From a virus, in IMG/VR virus record IMGVR_UViG_3300032246_001735, positions 1 through 60,000 of that record: 60,000 nucleotides of DNA; one strand, 5' to 3'. The notes beneath the pieces are model-generated. The model had not been told where the DNA came from, ran no database searches, and saw only the letters and a list, made by a program, of their open reading frames with translations. Positions 35,052-43,631 of the stretch are shown here, piece by piece (the first letter of the stretch is position 1; every line of letters starts with the position of its first letter). Both the position numbers and the translations under genes were made by a program.

Positions 35052-35600
35052 TTATTTGACGCCTATTACCATGTATCTTGTAAATTTCCATTCTGGATAA
35101 TTAAAATCCAAACTACCCCGGTACATTGTATCGGTTAATGAGTAGTTAGCACAAAAATCATCCAGCGAATCACTACAAAAGTAGTGATCATCGTGTGGCA
35201 TATTATTGCCCTGTAGGGCCACTACCGTGCCAAGCGGTATATTATCAAACCATTCCTTTGAAGTAAAATGTTCTGTACTAGTATTAATTATAAGATCAAC
35301 ACCGGTAGGGAGTAATTTGTTACAGTCTTCAGTAATGGCCTTGAACTGCCATTCTTTAATAACCCAATTCTCGTTGAGCATATCTGCTACTGATTCGCAG
35401 TGAGGGTCAATGTCAATACTGCGTATCTCTTTAATTTCTATTCGATTGCGCGATCGTAACAACAGAGCGGTTACAGCATACCAACCACCGTAGATCCATA
35501 TTGAATCTATTTTTTCAAATAGGTCTTCTAGTTGTTCGCAAAGCCAAAGTTTGCTGCCCATTTGCCCACTGCTGAAAGCGTCTTTATCTACTGAGATCAT
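35052..35600 (-). CDS. methyltransferase-fold protein
   Basis: A 182-residue protein. ATG at 35600 overlaps the stop of the nucleotidase gene (ATGA). SIWIYGGWYAVTALLLRSRN then IRSIDIDPHCESVADML resembles motifs I and II of class I SAM methyltransferases, and VDLIINTSTEHF resembles motif IV. The GxGxG loop is modified to YGGWYA, so SAM binding is unproven. Similar proteins are common in environmental myophages. Substrate is unknown. Confidence 0.55.
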   Translation of the reverse strand: MISVDKDAFSSGQMGSKLWLCEQLEDLFEKIDSIWIYGGWYAVTALLLRSRNRIEIKEIRSIDIDPHCESVADMLNENWVIKEWQFKAITEDCNKLLPTGVDLIINTSTEHFTSKEWFDNIPLGTVVALQGNNMPHDDHYFCSDSLDDFCANYSLTDTMYRGSLDFNYPEWKFTRYMVIGVK

Positions 35601-36079
35601 AGTTCTTGTATTCGAGATAGAGTTTGATCTGTGGTCTTGTGCCAAACACCTATACCACCGGCTCGATCCCAGTCCATTATATTCTGCAGCCTATCATCAA
35701 TTAAAATAGAATTACCTGTACACCACTTCGACTTATCTTTACTGTATGGACCAAACCAAACTGGAATGGCTGGATAATAACGATTGGCCCATTCAACTTT
35801 GTCATTAAATGCCCAAGGAAAGTCATTGTCTCTAGGCACAGCGGTTAAAAATCTCAACTCATAATTTTTCTTTTGAGATAAGGTAACAGCGGCTTCTACA
35901 ATTAAATCTGCGTCTTTACATTTTTCCAAATCTCTGTAGAATCTCGGATACTGTAAAAATTTATCCCAATCTTCTTTAGGATATTTGGCTCCTTGATCAA
36001 CTAGATACCCAGCAAGTTCAAATGCCCTTTTGCTAAAATCGGCTACTACATCATCCATATCTAAAAATATAACAGACAT
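35597..36079 (-). CDS. HAD-family 5-prime(3-prime)-deoxyribonucleotidase-like protein
   Basis: A 160-residue protein. FLDMDDVVADF carries the DxDx(V) motif with both Asp residues, FLTAVP supplies the Thr/Ser of motif II, and SILIDDRLQNIMDWDRAGG is motif IV (DD). This matches the NT5C class of phage and bacterial nucleotidases, which dephosphorylate deoxynucleoside monophosphates. It may adjust nucleotide pools in infection. Overlaps the methyltransferase-fold gene by 4 bp. Confidence 0.8.
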   Translation of the reverse strand: MSVIFLDMDDVVADFSKRAFELAGYLVDQGAKYPKEDWDKFLQYPRFYRDLEKCKDADLIVEAAVTLSQKKNYELRFLTAVPRDNDFPWAFNDKVEWANRYYPAIPVWFGPYSKDKSKWCTGNSILIDDRLQNIMDWDRAGGIGVWHKTTDQTLSRIQEL

Positions 36080-36093
36080 TCGAAAATCCTTGA

Positions 36094-36216
36094 TTAATAA
36101 ATGAAGGGATCTCTTTCTCGGAGTTCCTTTAACCGTTTTTTATATCTATAATGTCGAATAAGTCTTCCAAACAATAATTCTACTAGAAAATCTTTGGCTT
36201 TGATTATGTATTTCAC
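36094..36216 (-). CDS. 40-residue basic protein (KRLKELRERDPFIY)
   Basis: The start is GTG at 36216 with AGAGG seven bases upstream, inside the end of the SnoaL-like gene. The protein starts VKYIIKAKDFLVELLFG and ends KKRLKELRERDPFIY. I believe this small-protein type recurs in T4-like environmental phages, from memory only. An N-terminal amphipathic or membrane-near helix is followed by a highly basic helix. Function is unknown. Confidence 0.6.
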   Translation of the reverse strand: MKYIIKAKDFLVELLFGRLIRHYRYKKRLKELRERDPFIY

Positions 36217-36220
36217 AGTA

Positions 36221-36556
36221 TTACCTCTTGTATGCTTTGACCGATGTTATCAATCCATTGCTATCAAATTCTATAACATCTACAACATTTATAAAACTAA
36301 TAGTTTGCTGATCTGTAATCTGAATTTTTATCTCTGCCATTGCTGTATTATCTTTTGTAATTAGATTTATTACCTGGATCACAATGCTATCTACCGCAGA
36401 AAATAATTTTTCATTATTGGCAATTACTTGAGATTTACCCATACAGGTATTTTCCCAATCTTGTAGGAAAATGTCTTCAGAAAACATGTCAGCCAAAGAC
36501 ACAATGTCTTTGTTTTGAAAATGTTTAAAATAATTGTAAACTTTTAAATCAATCAT
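36221..36556 (-). CDS. SnoaL/NTF2-like small protein
   Basis: A 111-residue protein. YFKHFQNKDIVSLADMFSED begins the NTF2-like cone fold (helix pair), and IKIQITDQQTISFINVVDVI with the end SNGLITSVKAYK are the beta-sheet of SnoaL-like proteins. These act as small enzymes or ligand-binding folds. It overlaps the SGNH gene at 36549 by 8 bp, so it belongs to the glycan island and may act on a sugar intermediate (inference). Confidence 0.6.
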   Translation of the reverse strand: MIDLKVYNYFKHFQNKDIVSLADMFSEDIFLQDWENTCMGKSQVIANNEKLFSAVDSIVIQVINLITKDNTAMAEIKIQITDQQTISFINVVDVIEFDSNGLITSVKAYKR

Positions 36557-37436
36557 TGTCTAATATTTTATTTTCAATGATGTATCTATACAACTCTTCT
36601 GCCCATATCATGTGTCCTGTCTCATTTGGATGCCAGCCATTATACCCATTTACACCACACATTAAATCAACATAGGTTTTAAATGTGCTATTTTTTTCAT
36701 CTTTGTTATAGTATCGAGTAGAGTCTACCTCAGACCATATTAAGTTGTAGTCTGGTTTATAATTGTCCCTAACATTATTTTTGCTATCCGTTATTACATA
36801 AGATGGATAATTTATTTCATTAAGTTCTTTTGTAACGTTAATATCAGTCCATCTATTAATATCGAGATTTTTTATTCTATAAAAGGAATTAAAACTAAGA
36901 AATTTAACTTGTTGCTGTTTACAAAAATTCTGAAAATTGTATACAACGGTTGCATATCGTAACATATACTCTTCAGGATGCCAAAAATTTTTTGAATAAA
37001 TTTTTATAAAATTACTAGTGACGGACTGATCAGTAGATATAGTATGGGGATTCAATTTAAATTTATAATTATGTTTACCATCATCACTTTTATACCAAAA
37101 ATCTCTGCGTTCAGGGCTAGTCCATCCTATTACCACAAATATATTCTTTGAAGAATACTTTTTTTTTCTCAAATACAAAATGTACTCTTGAGTTCTTGTT
37201 AAGATACTAGTATTATCATCGCCAGGTTCAGCCAAATTTACTACTCGAGTTCTTAATTTTTTTGCCAAAAACGTCGGCCATATTCTAGTTGTTCTATAGT
37301 CGTCATTTTCCGCTATAAAATCAATCTCTGTTAAATATTTTATTCTCGGATATTTTTTTAATATTTCTGGATCCACTATTTCACAACCAAAGGTCCAACT
37401 GTCACCATTCGCTATCAAGATCGATTCATCTGTCAT
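36549..37436 (-). CDS. SGNH hydrolase-like protein 1
   Basis: A 295-residue protein. NGDSWTFGC carries the GDS nucleophile motif of block I, VVNLAEPGDDNTSI supplies the block II Gly and Asn region, IFVVIGWTSPERRDF corresponds to block III, and WHPNETGH near the C-terminus gives the block V catalytic His with NGWHP. All four SGNH signatures are recognisable. These esterases often add or remove acetyl groups on sugars. It overlaps neighbours on both sides. Confidence 0.65.
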   Translation of the reverse strand: MTDESILIANGDSWTFGCEIVDPEILKKYPRIKYLTEIDFIAENDDYRTTRIWPTFLAKKLRTRVVNLAEPGDDNTSILTRTQEYILYLRKKKYSSKNIFVVIGWTSPERRDFWYKSDDGKHNYKFKLNPHTISTDQSVTSNFIKIYSKNFWHPEEYMLRYATVVYNFQNFCKQQQVKFLSFNSFYRIKNLDINRWTDINVTKELNEINYPSYVITDSKNNVRDNYKPDYNLIWSEVDSTRYYNKDEKNSTFKTYVDLMCGVNGYNGWHPNETGHMIWAEELYRYIIENKILDND

Positions 37437-38241
37437 AATCGTTTTCTTTCATTCGATTTATTATTAGTTCAGCGGTGTATTGGTGAGCTGGGAAATCAGC
37501 ATGATGACTTCCTATAGTATCTGGATACTGTTTAGACAAATCAAACCAATTGTGATCAATTAAATCCATACTAGGAATCAATGATTTAAATTTAGGGTGA
37601 TTTGACAAAACTAGACAATTAACACCACTATTTTTTATTTTAGTGTATGCCGATAGTATCAAACCTATGTCATAATCAGTCTTGATACTATTATTTGCCC
37701 ATATCTCCATGTAATGATTTAAAATAGTTTCTAACTTATATTTAGTCTGGCCATGCATTCGGTGATAATAATCATCGTGAATTTTATTTTTCATTCTGTC
37801 CAGATAATCAGCAACCGCAGTTATTTGTTCTGTTAATAATCTAGGGCTGTACTCAGGCTTATCTTTTAAATAAAAATCTAATGGCTCATCATGATGTGGT
37901 TGTGGATGTAGGTGAGGAGGATATTGATGATAGTTTAAATTATTCAAATGTATAGTTGTATAATGATCTGAGTTGTTATCAGACAGCCACTCAACTCTAT
38001 CACAACTGGTAAAACTCAATATTACGCATTTAGGTTTTGGCTTTAGATTACTGGCATATACACCTTGGAGATGAACTGCATAGTTACTAGCACTGCCTCT
38101 CGCTAAGGTCAGTAAATTCCAACCAAAATGATCTGCTACTAGCTGACCGTAACGCTGTTTGACCATGTCCACTAATCCTATGCCGACATTAAAACTATCG
38201 CCACAAATTACCAGTGTATCAGTTTGTGAATTATTATTCAT
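37426..38241 (-). CDS. SGNH hydrolase-like protein 2
   Basis: A 271-residue protein. I choose the ATG at 38241 (MNNNSQTDTLVICGDSFNVG) since the motif follows directly and it overlaps the previous stop by 8 bp. GDSFNVGIGL is block I, LARGSASNYAVHLQG fits block II, ILSFTSCDRVEW block III, and GSHHADFPAHQYTAEL supplies an acid-His pair. It is diverged from protein 1 except at the motifs. It probably works on glycans. Confidence 0.55.
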   Translation of the reverse strand: MNNNSQTDTLVICGDSFNVGIGLVDMVKQRYGQLVADHFGWNLLTLARGSASNYAVHLQGVYASNLKPKPKCVILSFTSCDRVEWLSDNNSDHYTTIHLNNLNYHQYPPHLHPQPHHDEPLDFYLKDKPEYSPRLLTEQITAVADYLDRMKNKIHDDYYHRMHGQTKYKLETILNHYMEIWANNSIKTDYDIGLILSAYTKIKNSGVNCLVLSNHPKFKSLIPSMDLIDHNWFDLSKQYPDTIGSHHADFPAHQYTAELIINRMKENDYDR

Positions 38242-39028
38242 ATACTTGCTTAAATTCAGAAAATAAGTGTTCACCCCATAGTCTGTGACCTTCGATCATG
38301 GTATGATGATCTTTAGCCATGGGAACTCCATTTTCTTTACAGAATTCACTCATGACATTTTCAGATTCCTGACAGTTTCTGGTATTAAGTATCTGCGGCT
38401 TTTGAACTGCACCGATCTCTGTAGCAAACCTCTCAGAGATATTAAAGCGTTCGTGCTCTGGTAGAGGGACATTACGCCACGGAAGACTGCTAAAGAACAA
38501 ATATTTTATACTTAAATTTTCCAAAACGTTACTCATAAGCCACATTTCTTGTAAAAACTTAGTGTAGTTATTATGATGAGTATAAATGTCAAGCAGATAA
38601 TTTTTTTGCCATGCATCCACACGCTTTAGATAGTCTTGTGAAAAATCAGGCCTGAATGGTGGTCGATGTGAACTAACAGGTTGAGTAGCATTTAACATAC
38701 ACCATCCTTCTTTACCATCATTATGGAGATAAACCTCATTTCTATCAACTGTTGTCCATCCTAAAACAACAATCAAATTTTTGTATTTTTCTTTGGGATA
38801 GCATCTTAAAAAATCACATGTTGTTCTGACCATACGGGCATTGCTACCAGCACCTTGTGCGTTATTGACATGTTCGATACCTAACTTGTCAGAGAATACG
38901 CTCGGCCAGGCTCTTTTCTTCAAGTGATTCCATCGTTGTTCTATAGGAATATCACTTAATTGGGGATCATCCTGAATACCATTACCTGCTGTCCAACTAC
39001 AGCCATTAGCATAAAGAAAATCAATCAT
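38234..39028 (-). CDS. SGNH hydrolase-like protein 3
   Basis: A 264-residue protein. YANGCSWTAGNGIQDDP is block I, with GCS in place of GDS; the Ser nucleophile is kept. HVNNAQGAGSNARMVRTTCD gives the Gly and Asn region, LIVVLGWTTVDRNEV is block III (compare VVIGWTSPERR in protein 1), and the end has MIEGHRLWGEHL for the His. Proteins 1 and 3 are clear relatives. It overlaps the glycosyltransferase gene by 8 bp. Confidence 0.55.
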   Translation of the reverse strand: MIDFLYANGCSWTAGNGIQDDPQLSDIPIEQRWNHLKKRAWPSVFSDKLGIEHVNNAQGAGSNARMVRTTCDFLRCYPKEKYKNLIVVLGWTTVDRNEVYLHNDGKEGWCMLNATQPVSSHRPPFRPDFSQDYLKRVDAWQKNYLLDIYTHHNNYTKFLQEMWLMSNVLENLSIKYLFFSSLPWRNVPLPEHERFNISERFATEIGAVQKPQILNTRNCQESENVMSEFCKENGVPMAKDHHTMIEGHRLWGEHLFSEFKQVYE

Positions 39029-39851
39029 AAAATTTCATCTCCCTATTTTCCATTTGAAATATTTTTTTAAACTCATCCTCTGAATGAGCATTAGAGTAAT
39101 GAATTCTGTCAACATTGAAGCAATGTTTAAAATCAGTCATTGGATCTAACATATACGCTTCCGGGCGATATATAGTATATTGAGGCCAAATCTCGGATGT
39201 GGGTAAATTCGCGATCTCTTGATTCTGCAGATAACTCAATACTATCTGATTATGACTATGTATAATATCTTTGTTTTCGTATTTTTCAAAATAGTACGGT
39301 AAATTAATCATACGATCTGCAACCTCACTATTCAAAATCCAAAATACATCATCCAGTCTACTTAAAGAATAAACATCGCTATAAACAGCTCTATCACTGA
39401 GATTTATGTTATCTAATTCGTATGCTAAATTTCTATTAGGAGGAAATATAACATCCGGGCGTATCTTAATTACCGCATCATATGTGAAGTTATTTTCTGC
39501 TTCGTATTTCTTCTTTAATTCAAAACATCTTGACATTGTATGCCAAACAACATTACCATGTGTCTTGGGATATTCTTTAATGAATTGATGATAGATATCC
39601 ATTTTCCAAGACTTTGGTGTATAAGCATTCAGAAATTGCTCTAATTTGTCTAAGTCTAAGATTTTTGATTGTCTAGGTACAAAAGGCACATCATTCCATG
39701 ATGATCTGGCGTATGGCTTTACAGTTTCGTAGTCCCATGTATGAATAAAAAAATCACACCGCGGCCATAAATCAGCGATATATCTGCGTATGTTTTCAAC
39801 GCAATGAACGCCTGTTCTTATTATACCGCTAAAACAAACTGCAATTCTCAC
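39021..39851 (-). CDS. phage glycosyltransferase-like protein, family member 1
   Basis: A 276-residue protein. The start is GTG at 39851, with AAGGAG ten bases upstream. It begins MRIAVCFSGIIRTGVHCVEN, has FFIHTWDYETV after 35 residues, and YDAVIKIRPDVIF in the middle. The CxSGxxR start, FxHxWD and YDxxxxxRxD elements define a family with three more members downstream (39898, 40605, 41452). The RxD element could be a metal-binding motif of a GT-A fold. Sugar specificity is unknown. Confidence 0.55.
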   Translation of the reverse strand: MRIAVCFSGIIRTGVHCVENIRRYIADLWPRCDFFIHTWDYETVKPYARSSWNDVPFVPRQSKILDLDKLEQFLNAYTPKSWKMDIYHQFIKEYPKTHGNVVWHTMSRCFELKKKYEAENNFTYDAVIKIRPDVIFPPNRNLAYELDNINLSDRAVYSDVYSLSRLDDVFWILNSEVADRMINLPYYFEKYENKDIIHSHNQIVLSYLQNQEIANLPTSEIWPQYTIYRPEAYMLDPMTDFKHCFNVDRIHYSNAHSEDEFKKIFQMENREMKFYD

Positions 39852-39897
39852 TTTATATTTCTCCTTATTATGGTTACATTGTTATTTTCGAATTGTC

Positions 39898-40569
39898 TTA
39901 TTTTAATACCTCTGTCGGTAAGAAATTCTGCATGATGAACTTGCCAATCACTGTTATTTTTTTTGATTCTCGTTCTATAGCAAAACTACAGACGATATCT
40001 TGTATATCGCTACTAGATATCCAACATATATCTTCTAGGTAACCATTTGATAATTTATTATGGAAGTCAACCGTATATAAAACATTTTTTTCTACGCCGA
40101 TATAATTTGTATCTTCTGTTAAAAATCTACCTTCTCCAAAGTCTAAATCAAATCGTAGTCTCATAACAAGATTATATTTACTATTACTGAGATGCTCGTG
40201 TCTTATTTTTAATTGATTTACTTCCCATATACTTTGAAACATAGGTATTTGAGCATGACAGCATCCTTCCCTAGATTTAACTCGTTTTTGATGAACAGAT
40301 TGATAAATATCGAAATTATCAATTCGTATGTCGATGGGATTATATATTTCCACTATCCTTTTAAATTCTAATTCATCTACTTTCCTACGTATCTTACGAT
40401 CTTCGTGTTCCACAACATGAGGACTCATCGTTTCAATGTCCCAGGTATGAATAAAGATATCAACATTATCACGTAGATTGCCTATATACCTTAACAGAGA
40501 ATCTGCGTTTTCCACCCCAGATCGAATTTGACCACTAATACAAATAGCAATTCTATCACTCAAAGCCAT
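39898..40569 (-). CDS. phage glycosyltransferase-like protein, family member 2
   Basis: A 223-residue protein, shorter than the others and perhaps lacking the C-terminal part. It starts RIAICISGQIRSGVENADSL, with IFIHTWDIETMSP and YNLVMRLRFDLDF. The order and spacing of motifs match member 1. Separate from both neighbours by about 40 bases instead of overlapping. It is AT-rich compared with the early genes, like the whole island. Confidence 0.55.
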   Translation of the reverse strand: MALSDRIAICISGQIRSGVENADSLLRYIGNLRDNVDIFIHTWDIETMSPHVVEHEDRKIRRKVDELEFKRIVEIYNPIDIRIDNFDIYQSVHQKRVKSREGCCHAQIPMFQSIWEVNQLKIRHEHLSNSKYNLVMRLRFDLDFGEGRFLTEDTNYIGVEKNVLYTVDFHNKLSNGYLEDICWISSSDIQDIVCSFAIERESKKITVIGKFIMQNFLPTEVLK

Positions 40570-40604
40570 GATTAGTTATTTCTTCTGAACACAAGATTCT
40601 ATTT

Positions 40605-41465
40605 TCATAAAAACATTCTCCTTTCGTATTCGTATATTTCATTGTGGTCGTTCGGCAAGGTCAAATATTCGGCGATCTTTCTAAACACATATGAATCGAA
40701 ACATAATCGATTATCAACAACTTGTATATTTTTGATAGTTAGCCATTTATAAAGATTCACGTTGTAGCCACATTGCTTGATGTAGGAATCGTTCCAATGA
40801 CTGCCTAGCATACTCCAAAATTTACCACTATGGTAGTACCGATAAAAATCACAAACAACATTCATTACTCGACTAGACCCAAAGAAAATGGTATCATTTA
40901 AGGCAATTTGCCAATATTCTGATGGAAATACACTAGTATTACCATATAAACTTATAGGACCTATTTCCTGTGGAATAAAATCAGAAAATTTTTTATCAGG
41001 AGTATGATAGATGTCGTGTCGTGTTCTAACCACAATATCAAACTGCATGTTATTATTTAATTCATACCGAGTTTTTAGCCAATTAGCTATCATAATACTG
41101 TAGCTCATATGCACAAAACCCATTGGCTTACGCAGACTAGCAGAGTACTTAGCAGTGAAATGTGGTGGCTGATAATCGTTTGCGTGTTCTGGGTTAAGAA
41201 TCAGGACTGACTTATCATCAATGATCAAATCTTGATAGCCAATTTTTGATAGCATAGCATTGTGCAAACTCTCAGAATCTTGATTCTCTTGTTTTTTAAT
41301 GTTATAACTTACATTTTCTTTTGTATAATCACTGCTATTCCATGAATGTCCAAAGAATACAACGTTATGTGTATTACTTTGATAAAAATTCAAAACATTT
41401 TCGGCGCATTTATGCCAAGTTCTAGGCTCACCAGATAAGCATACTGCTATGTTATATGATTTCAT
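40605..41465 (-). CDS. phage glycosyltransferase-like protein, family member 3
   Basis: A 286-residue protein. It starts YNIAVCLSGEPRTWHKCAEN, with VVFFGHSWNSSDY and FDIVVRTRHDIYHTPDK. A region between (LRKPMGFVHMSYSIMIANWL) is probably the acceptor-side helix. The start overlaps member 4 by 14 bp. It may transfer a sugar to a glycan shared with its siblings (inference). Confidence 0.55.
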   Translation of the reverse strand: MKSYNIAVCLSGEPRTWHKCAENVLNFYQSNTHNVVFFGHSWNSSDYTKENVSYNIKKQENQDSESLHNAMLSKIGYQDLIIDDKSVLILNPEHANDYQPPHFTAKYSASLRKPMGFVHMSYSIMIANWLKTRYELNNNMQFDIVVRTRHDIYHTPDKKFSDFIPQEIGPISLYGNTSVFPSEYWQIALNDTIFFGSSRVMNVVCDFYRYYHSGKFWSMLGSHWNDSYIKQCGYNVNLYKWLTIKNIQVVDNRLCFDSYVFRKIAEYLTLPNDHNEIYEYERRMFL

Positions 41466-42234
41466 ATGGTTTTAACTCTCCTACTAGATCAGCATAATCC
41501 TGTGATCTCATAATTTTAAAATCCTGATGAGATACTGTATTAATAATTCCCATAGATCGAACAAAAGGGTAAAGTGCAGCCTCGGGAGGGGGACAAGGTA
41601 TGTGTCTAGGAACTACATCATAAGTATCTATATAATATAATGCCCAATAAAATTCAGAAATTTGATCAAAGGTAAAACTGTCAGAAAAATAAAAAGTATC
41701 TCCTATCATAAATGACTCTGTACTAGTCATCCAGCTATTGTTGGGACTATATATAGAATTAGGTAATATAGGTGTTGGTAGGATTACAGGTTTTCGAAAA
41801 AACAGATCAGTACGAATTCTAAACACAATATCATATTCAAAATTATTTTCAATTTCATGTTGACGTTTTAATCTTGAAGCGTACCATTGGCTATAATATT
41901 GACTTCTACACCACCACCCCAGGGGCGTTGTCACATACTTGTTAACAAGACTAGAATCAAAAGCATTGGTCACATTGATATTACGATCATCGTAACAATA
42001 TTTTTTTGGTTTTAAAGTATCTACAATTCTATTCAATTCATCTTGATCTAATGGTATGTCTTTGGTGTTCTCTTTTGATTTTACTTCCCGAGGAGCCGAT
42101 GCCGGCAAAGTGTTATAAGTCCAGAAATGAAAAAAGATATCTTTTTCTAATTTAGGAAAAATGTTATCTAACCAATTTTGATAACACTTTTCCCAGATCC
42201 TGGGCTGTCCGCTGATGCATAAAGCAATTTTCAT
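41452..42234 (-). CDS. phage glycosyltransferase-like protein, family member 4
   Basis: A 260-residue protein. I choose the ATG at 42234 since it overlaps the radical SAM stop as ATGA and follows GGA; it starts MKIALCISGQPRIWEKCYQN. FFHFWTYNTLPAS and YDIVFRIRTDLFFRKP are the family motifs. YSQWYASRLKRQHEIEN aligns with the helix in member 3. The four genes form a tandem family by duplication. Confidence 0.6.
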   Translation of the reverse strand: MKIALCISGQPRIWEKCYQNWLDNIFPKLEKDIFFHFWTYNTLPASAPREVKSKENTKDIPLDQDELNRIVDTLKPKKYCYDDRNINVTNAFDSSLVNKYVTTPLGWWCRSQYYSQWYASRLKRQHEIENNFEYDIVFRIRTDLFFRKPVILPTPILPNSIYSPNNSWMTSTESFMIGDTFYFSDSFTFDQISEFYWALYYIDTYDVVPRHIPCPPPEAALYPFVRSMGIINTVSHQDFKIMRSQDYADLVGELKPYEII

Positions 42235-43631
42235 AGATTTTTCCATCTAGAGTAAATCCCAGAGAACTCAGGAAATGTTTCTAGAAAATTTGTGCCGCGG
42301 CGTCGATCGTGCTCATCAACAAAAGTTATAAAGTTTTTTCTGTTGACATTGGTCCATTCATTTTCCGGAATATCTTTAGCGATGTTATATATTCTTTTTA
42401 ATTTGTCGGCCTCATGTTCAAAAAATCCTCGATTAGCAGTACCATACCAATTCTTATATTCAAGATTTTTATACATGTGAGTAACTTGATCATAGATCAT
42501 TCCGATCATTTCTTTTTCCATAATAAAAACCGCTTGATGATTAGGAAATCTGAGATAGGGAATGTCTAGAAGCATGGGAGTTCTGGACTCATTATGTCTA
42601 CCATACATACGCTTAATTTCTAAAATATCATCAAGGAATTTAGTATAAGAAGTAAGACTTAAAATATTATAGGTACTCATTATGGTAAACTGAATGCTAG
42701 GAATTTCTTTAAAAGTTCTATGAATATTCTTTAGCCAAGATTCATAATTCATACCAAATCTAATGTATTCACTTTGTTTACCATGTGCTTCTGCACTGGT
42801 AAACAATTTAAAATTCTTAAGTTTCTTTTCTTCTACAATAATCTTTACTTTTTCTAGAAATTTAGAAAACACTTCTTCAGGTGGATTCATATTGGTATTG
42901 ATACTTACTTCTAGGTTAGGATTAGGATTTTTAATAATGTAATCCAAGACCTTAAAGGTATTTTTGCTGAGTAATGGCTCTCCGCCAGTGATCCTAAAAT
43001 GCTGCAAACTACTGTACATCTTCGGCCACCAATCCCAGAAAGCATCTACATAGGGATTTTCTTCTCTGTTTGGGATTGGTATCATGTTCTCTTGTTTGAT
43101 CCACTCTAAATTATTGAATCGATCAGTAGTGGGATATGCTCCAAATTTTTCAATCTCTTCCATCCATTGGCTACTGATGTGAGGAGCACAATAACTACAT
43201 TTAAAATTACAAACATTACTAAAACTTACTTCTACATAACTGGGATCTGCATTATCATCCCAAGGTTTAGAAACAATATCTTCTACAAAAGGATATGCCC
43301 AACGATCTGCGCTCTTGTATACCCGATCGCTATGACTCTCCCCTTGATCTTCTACTCGCCAGCAATAATCACATTCTTCCGGCCGGCTTCCTTCCAACAT
43401 TAATTTTCTTTGCTGTTTCTTAAATTCCGAGTTGTGAAGTGCAGTAGGATTCCTTTTAATTTCTGAAACAGGCACAACATGAGCCTTGGGGTGATGGCAA
43501 CTGTGTGTCATACCATTTTGTAGATGCATAGTTACCTGTTTCCATTTTGCCACACAAAACGAGGGACTAACTGTATCTAATTTAGATTTTACCTGAACTA
43601 GATGCTGTTGATATTTGTTTTCTTCACTCAT
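42231..43631 (-). CDS. twitch-domain radical SAM protein
   Basis: A 466-residue protein. The start at ATG 43631 is chosen because AAAGG lies six bases upstream; another ATG directly precedes it. SFSNVCNFKCSYCAP is the CxxxCxxC cluster motif that binds the 4Fe-4S and SAM, followed by FRITGGEPLLSKNTFK, the GGEP motif. Additional Cys (SCHHP and ECDYCWR) may hold an auxiliary cluster. The layout fits the twitch radical SAM proteins common in environmental phages. Substrate is unknown; the setting suggests sugar or peptide modification. Confidence 0.8.
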   Translation of the reverse strand: MSEENKYQQHLVQVKSKLDTVSPSFCVAKWKQVTMHLQNGMTHSCHHPKAHVVPVSEIKRNPTALHNSEFKKQQRKLMLEGSRPEECDYCWRVEDQGESHSDRVYKSADRWAYPFVEDIVSKPWDDNADPSYVEVSFSNVCNFKCSYCAPHISSQWMEEIEKFGAYPTTDRFNNLEWIKQENMIPIPNREENPYVDAFWDWWPKMYSSLQHFRITGGEPLLSKNTFKVLDYIIKNPNPNLEVSINTNMNPPEEVFSKFLEKVKIIVEEKKLKNFKLFTSAEAHGKQSEYIRFGMNYESWLKNIHRTFKEIPSIQFTIMSTYNILSLTSYTKFLDDILEIKRMYGRHNESRTPMLLDIPYLRFPNHQAVFIMEKEMIGMIYDQVTHMYKNLEYKNWYGTANRGFFEHEADKLKRIYNIAKDIPENEWTNVNRKNFITFVDEHDRRRGTNFLETFPEFSGIYSRWKNL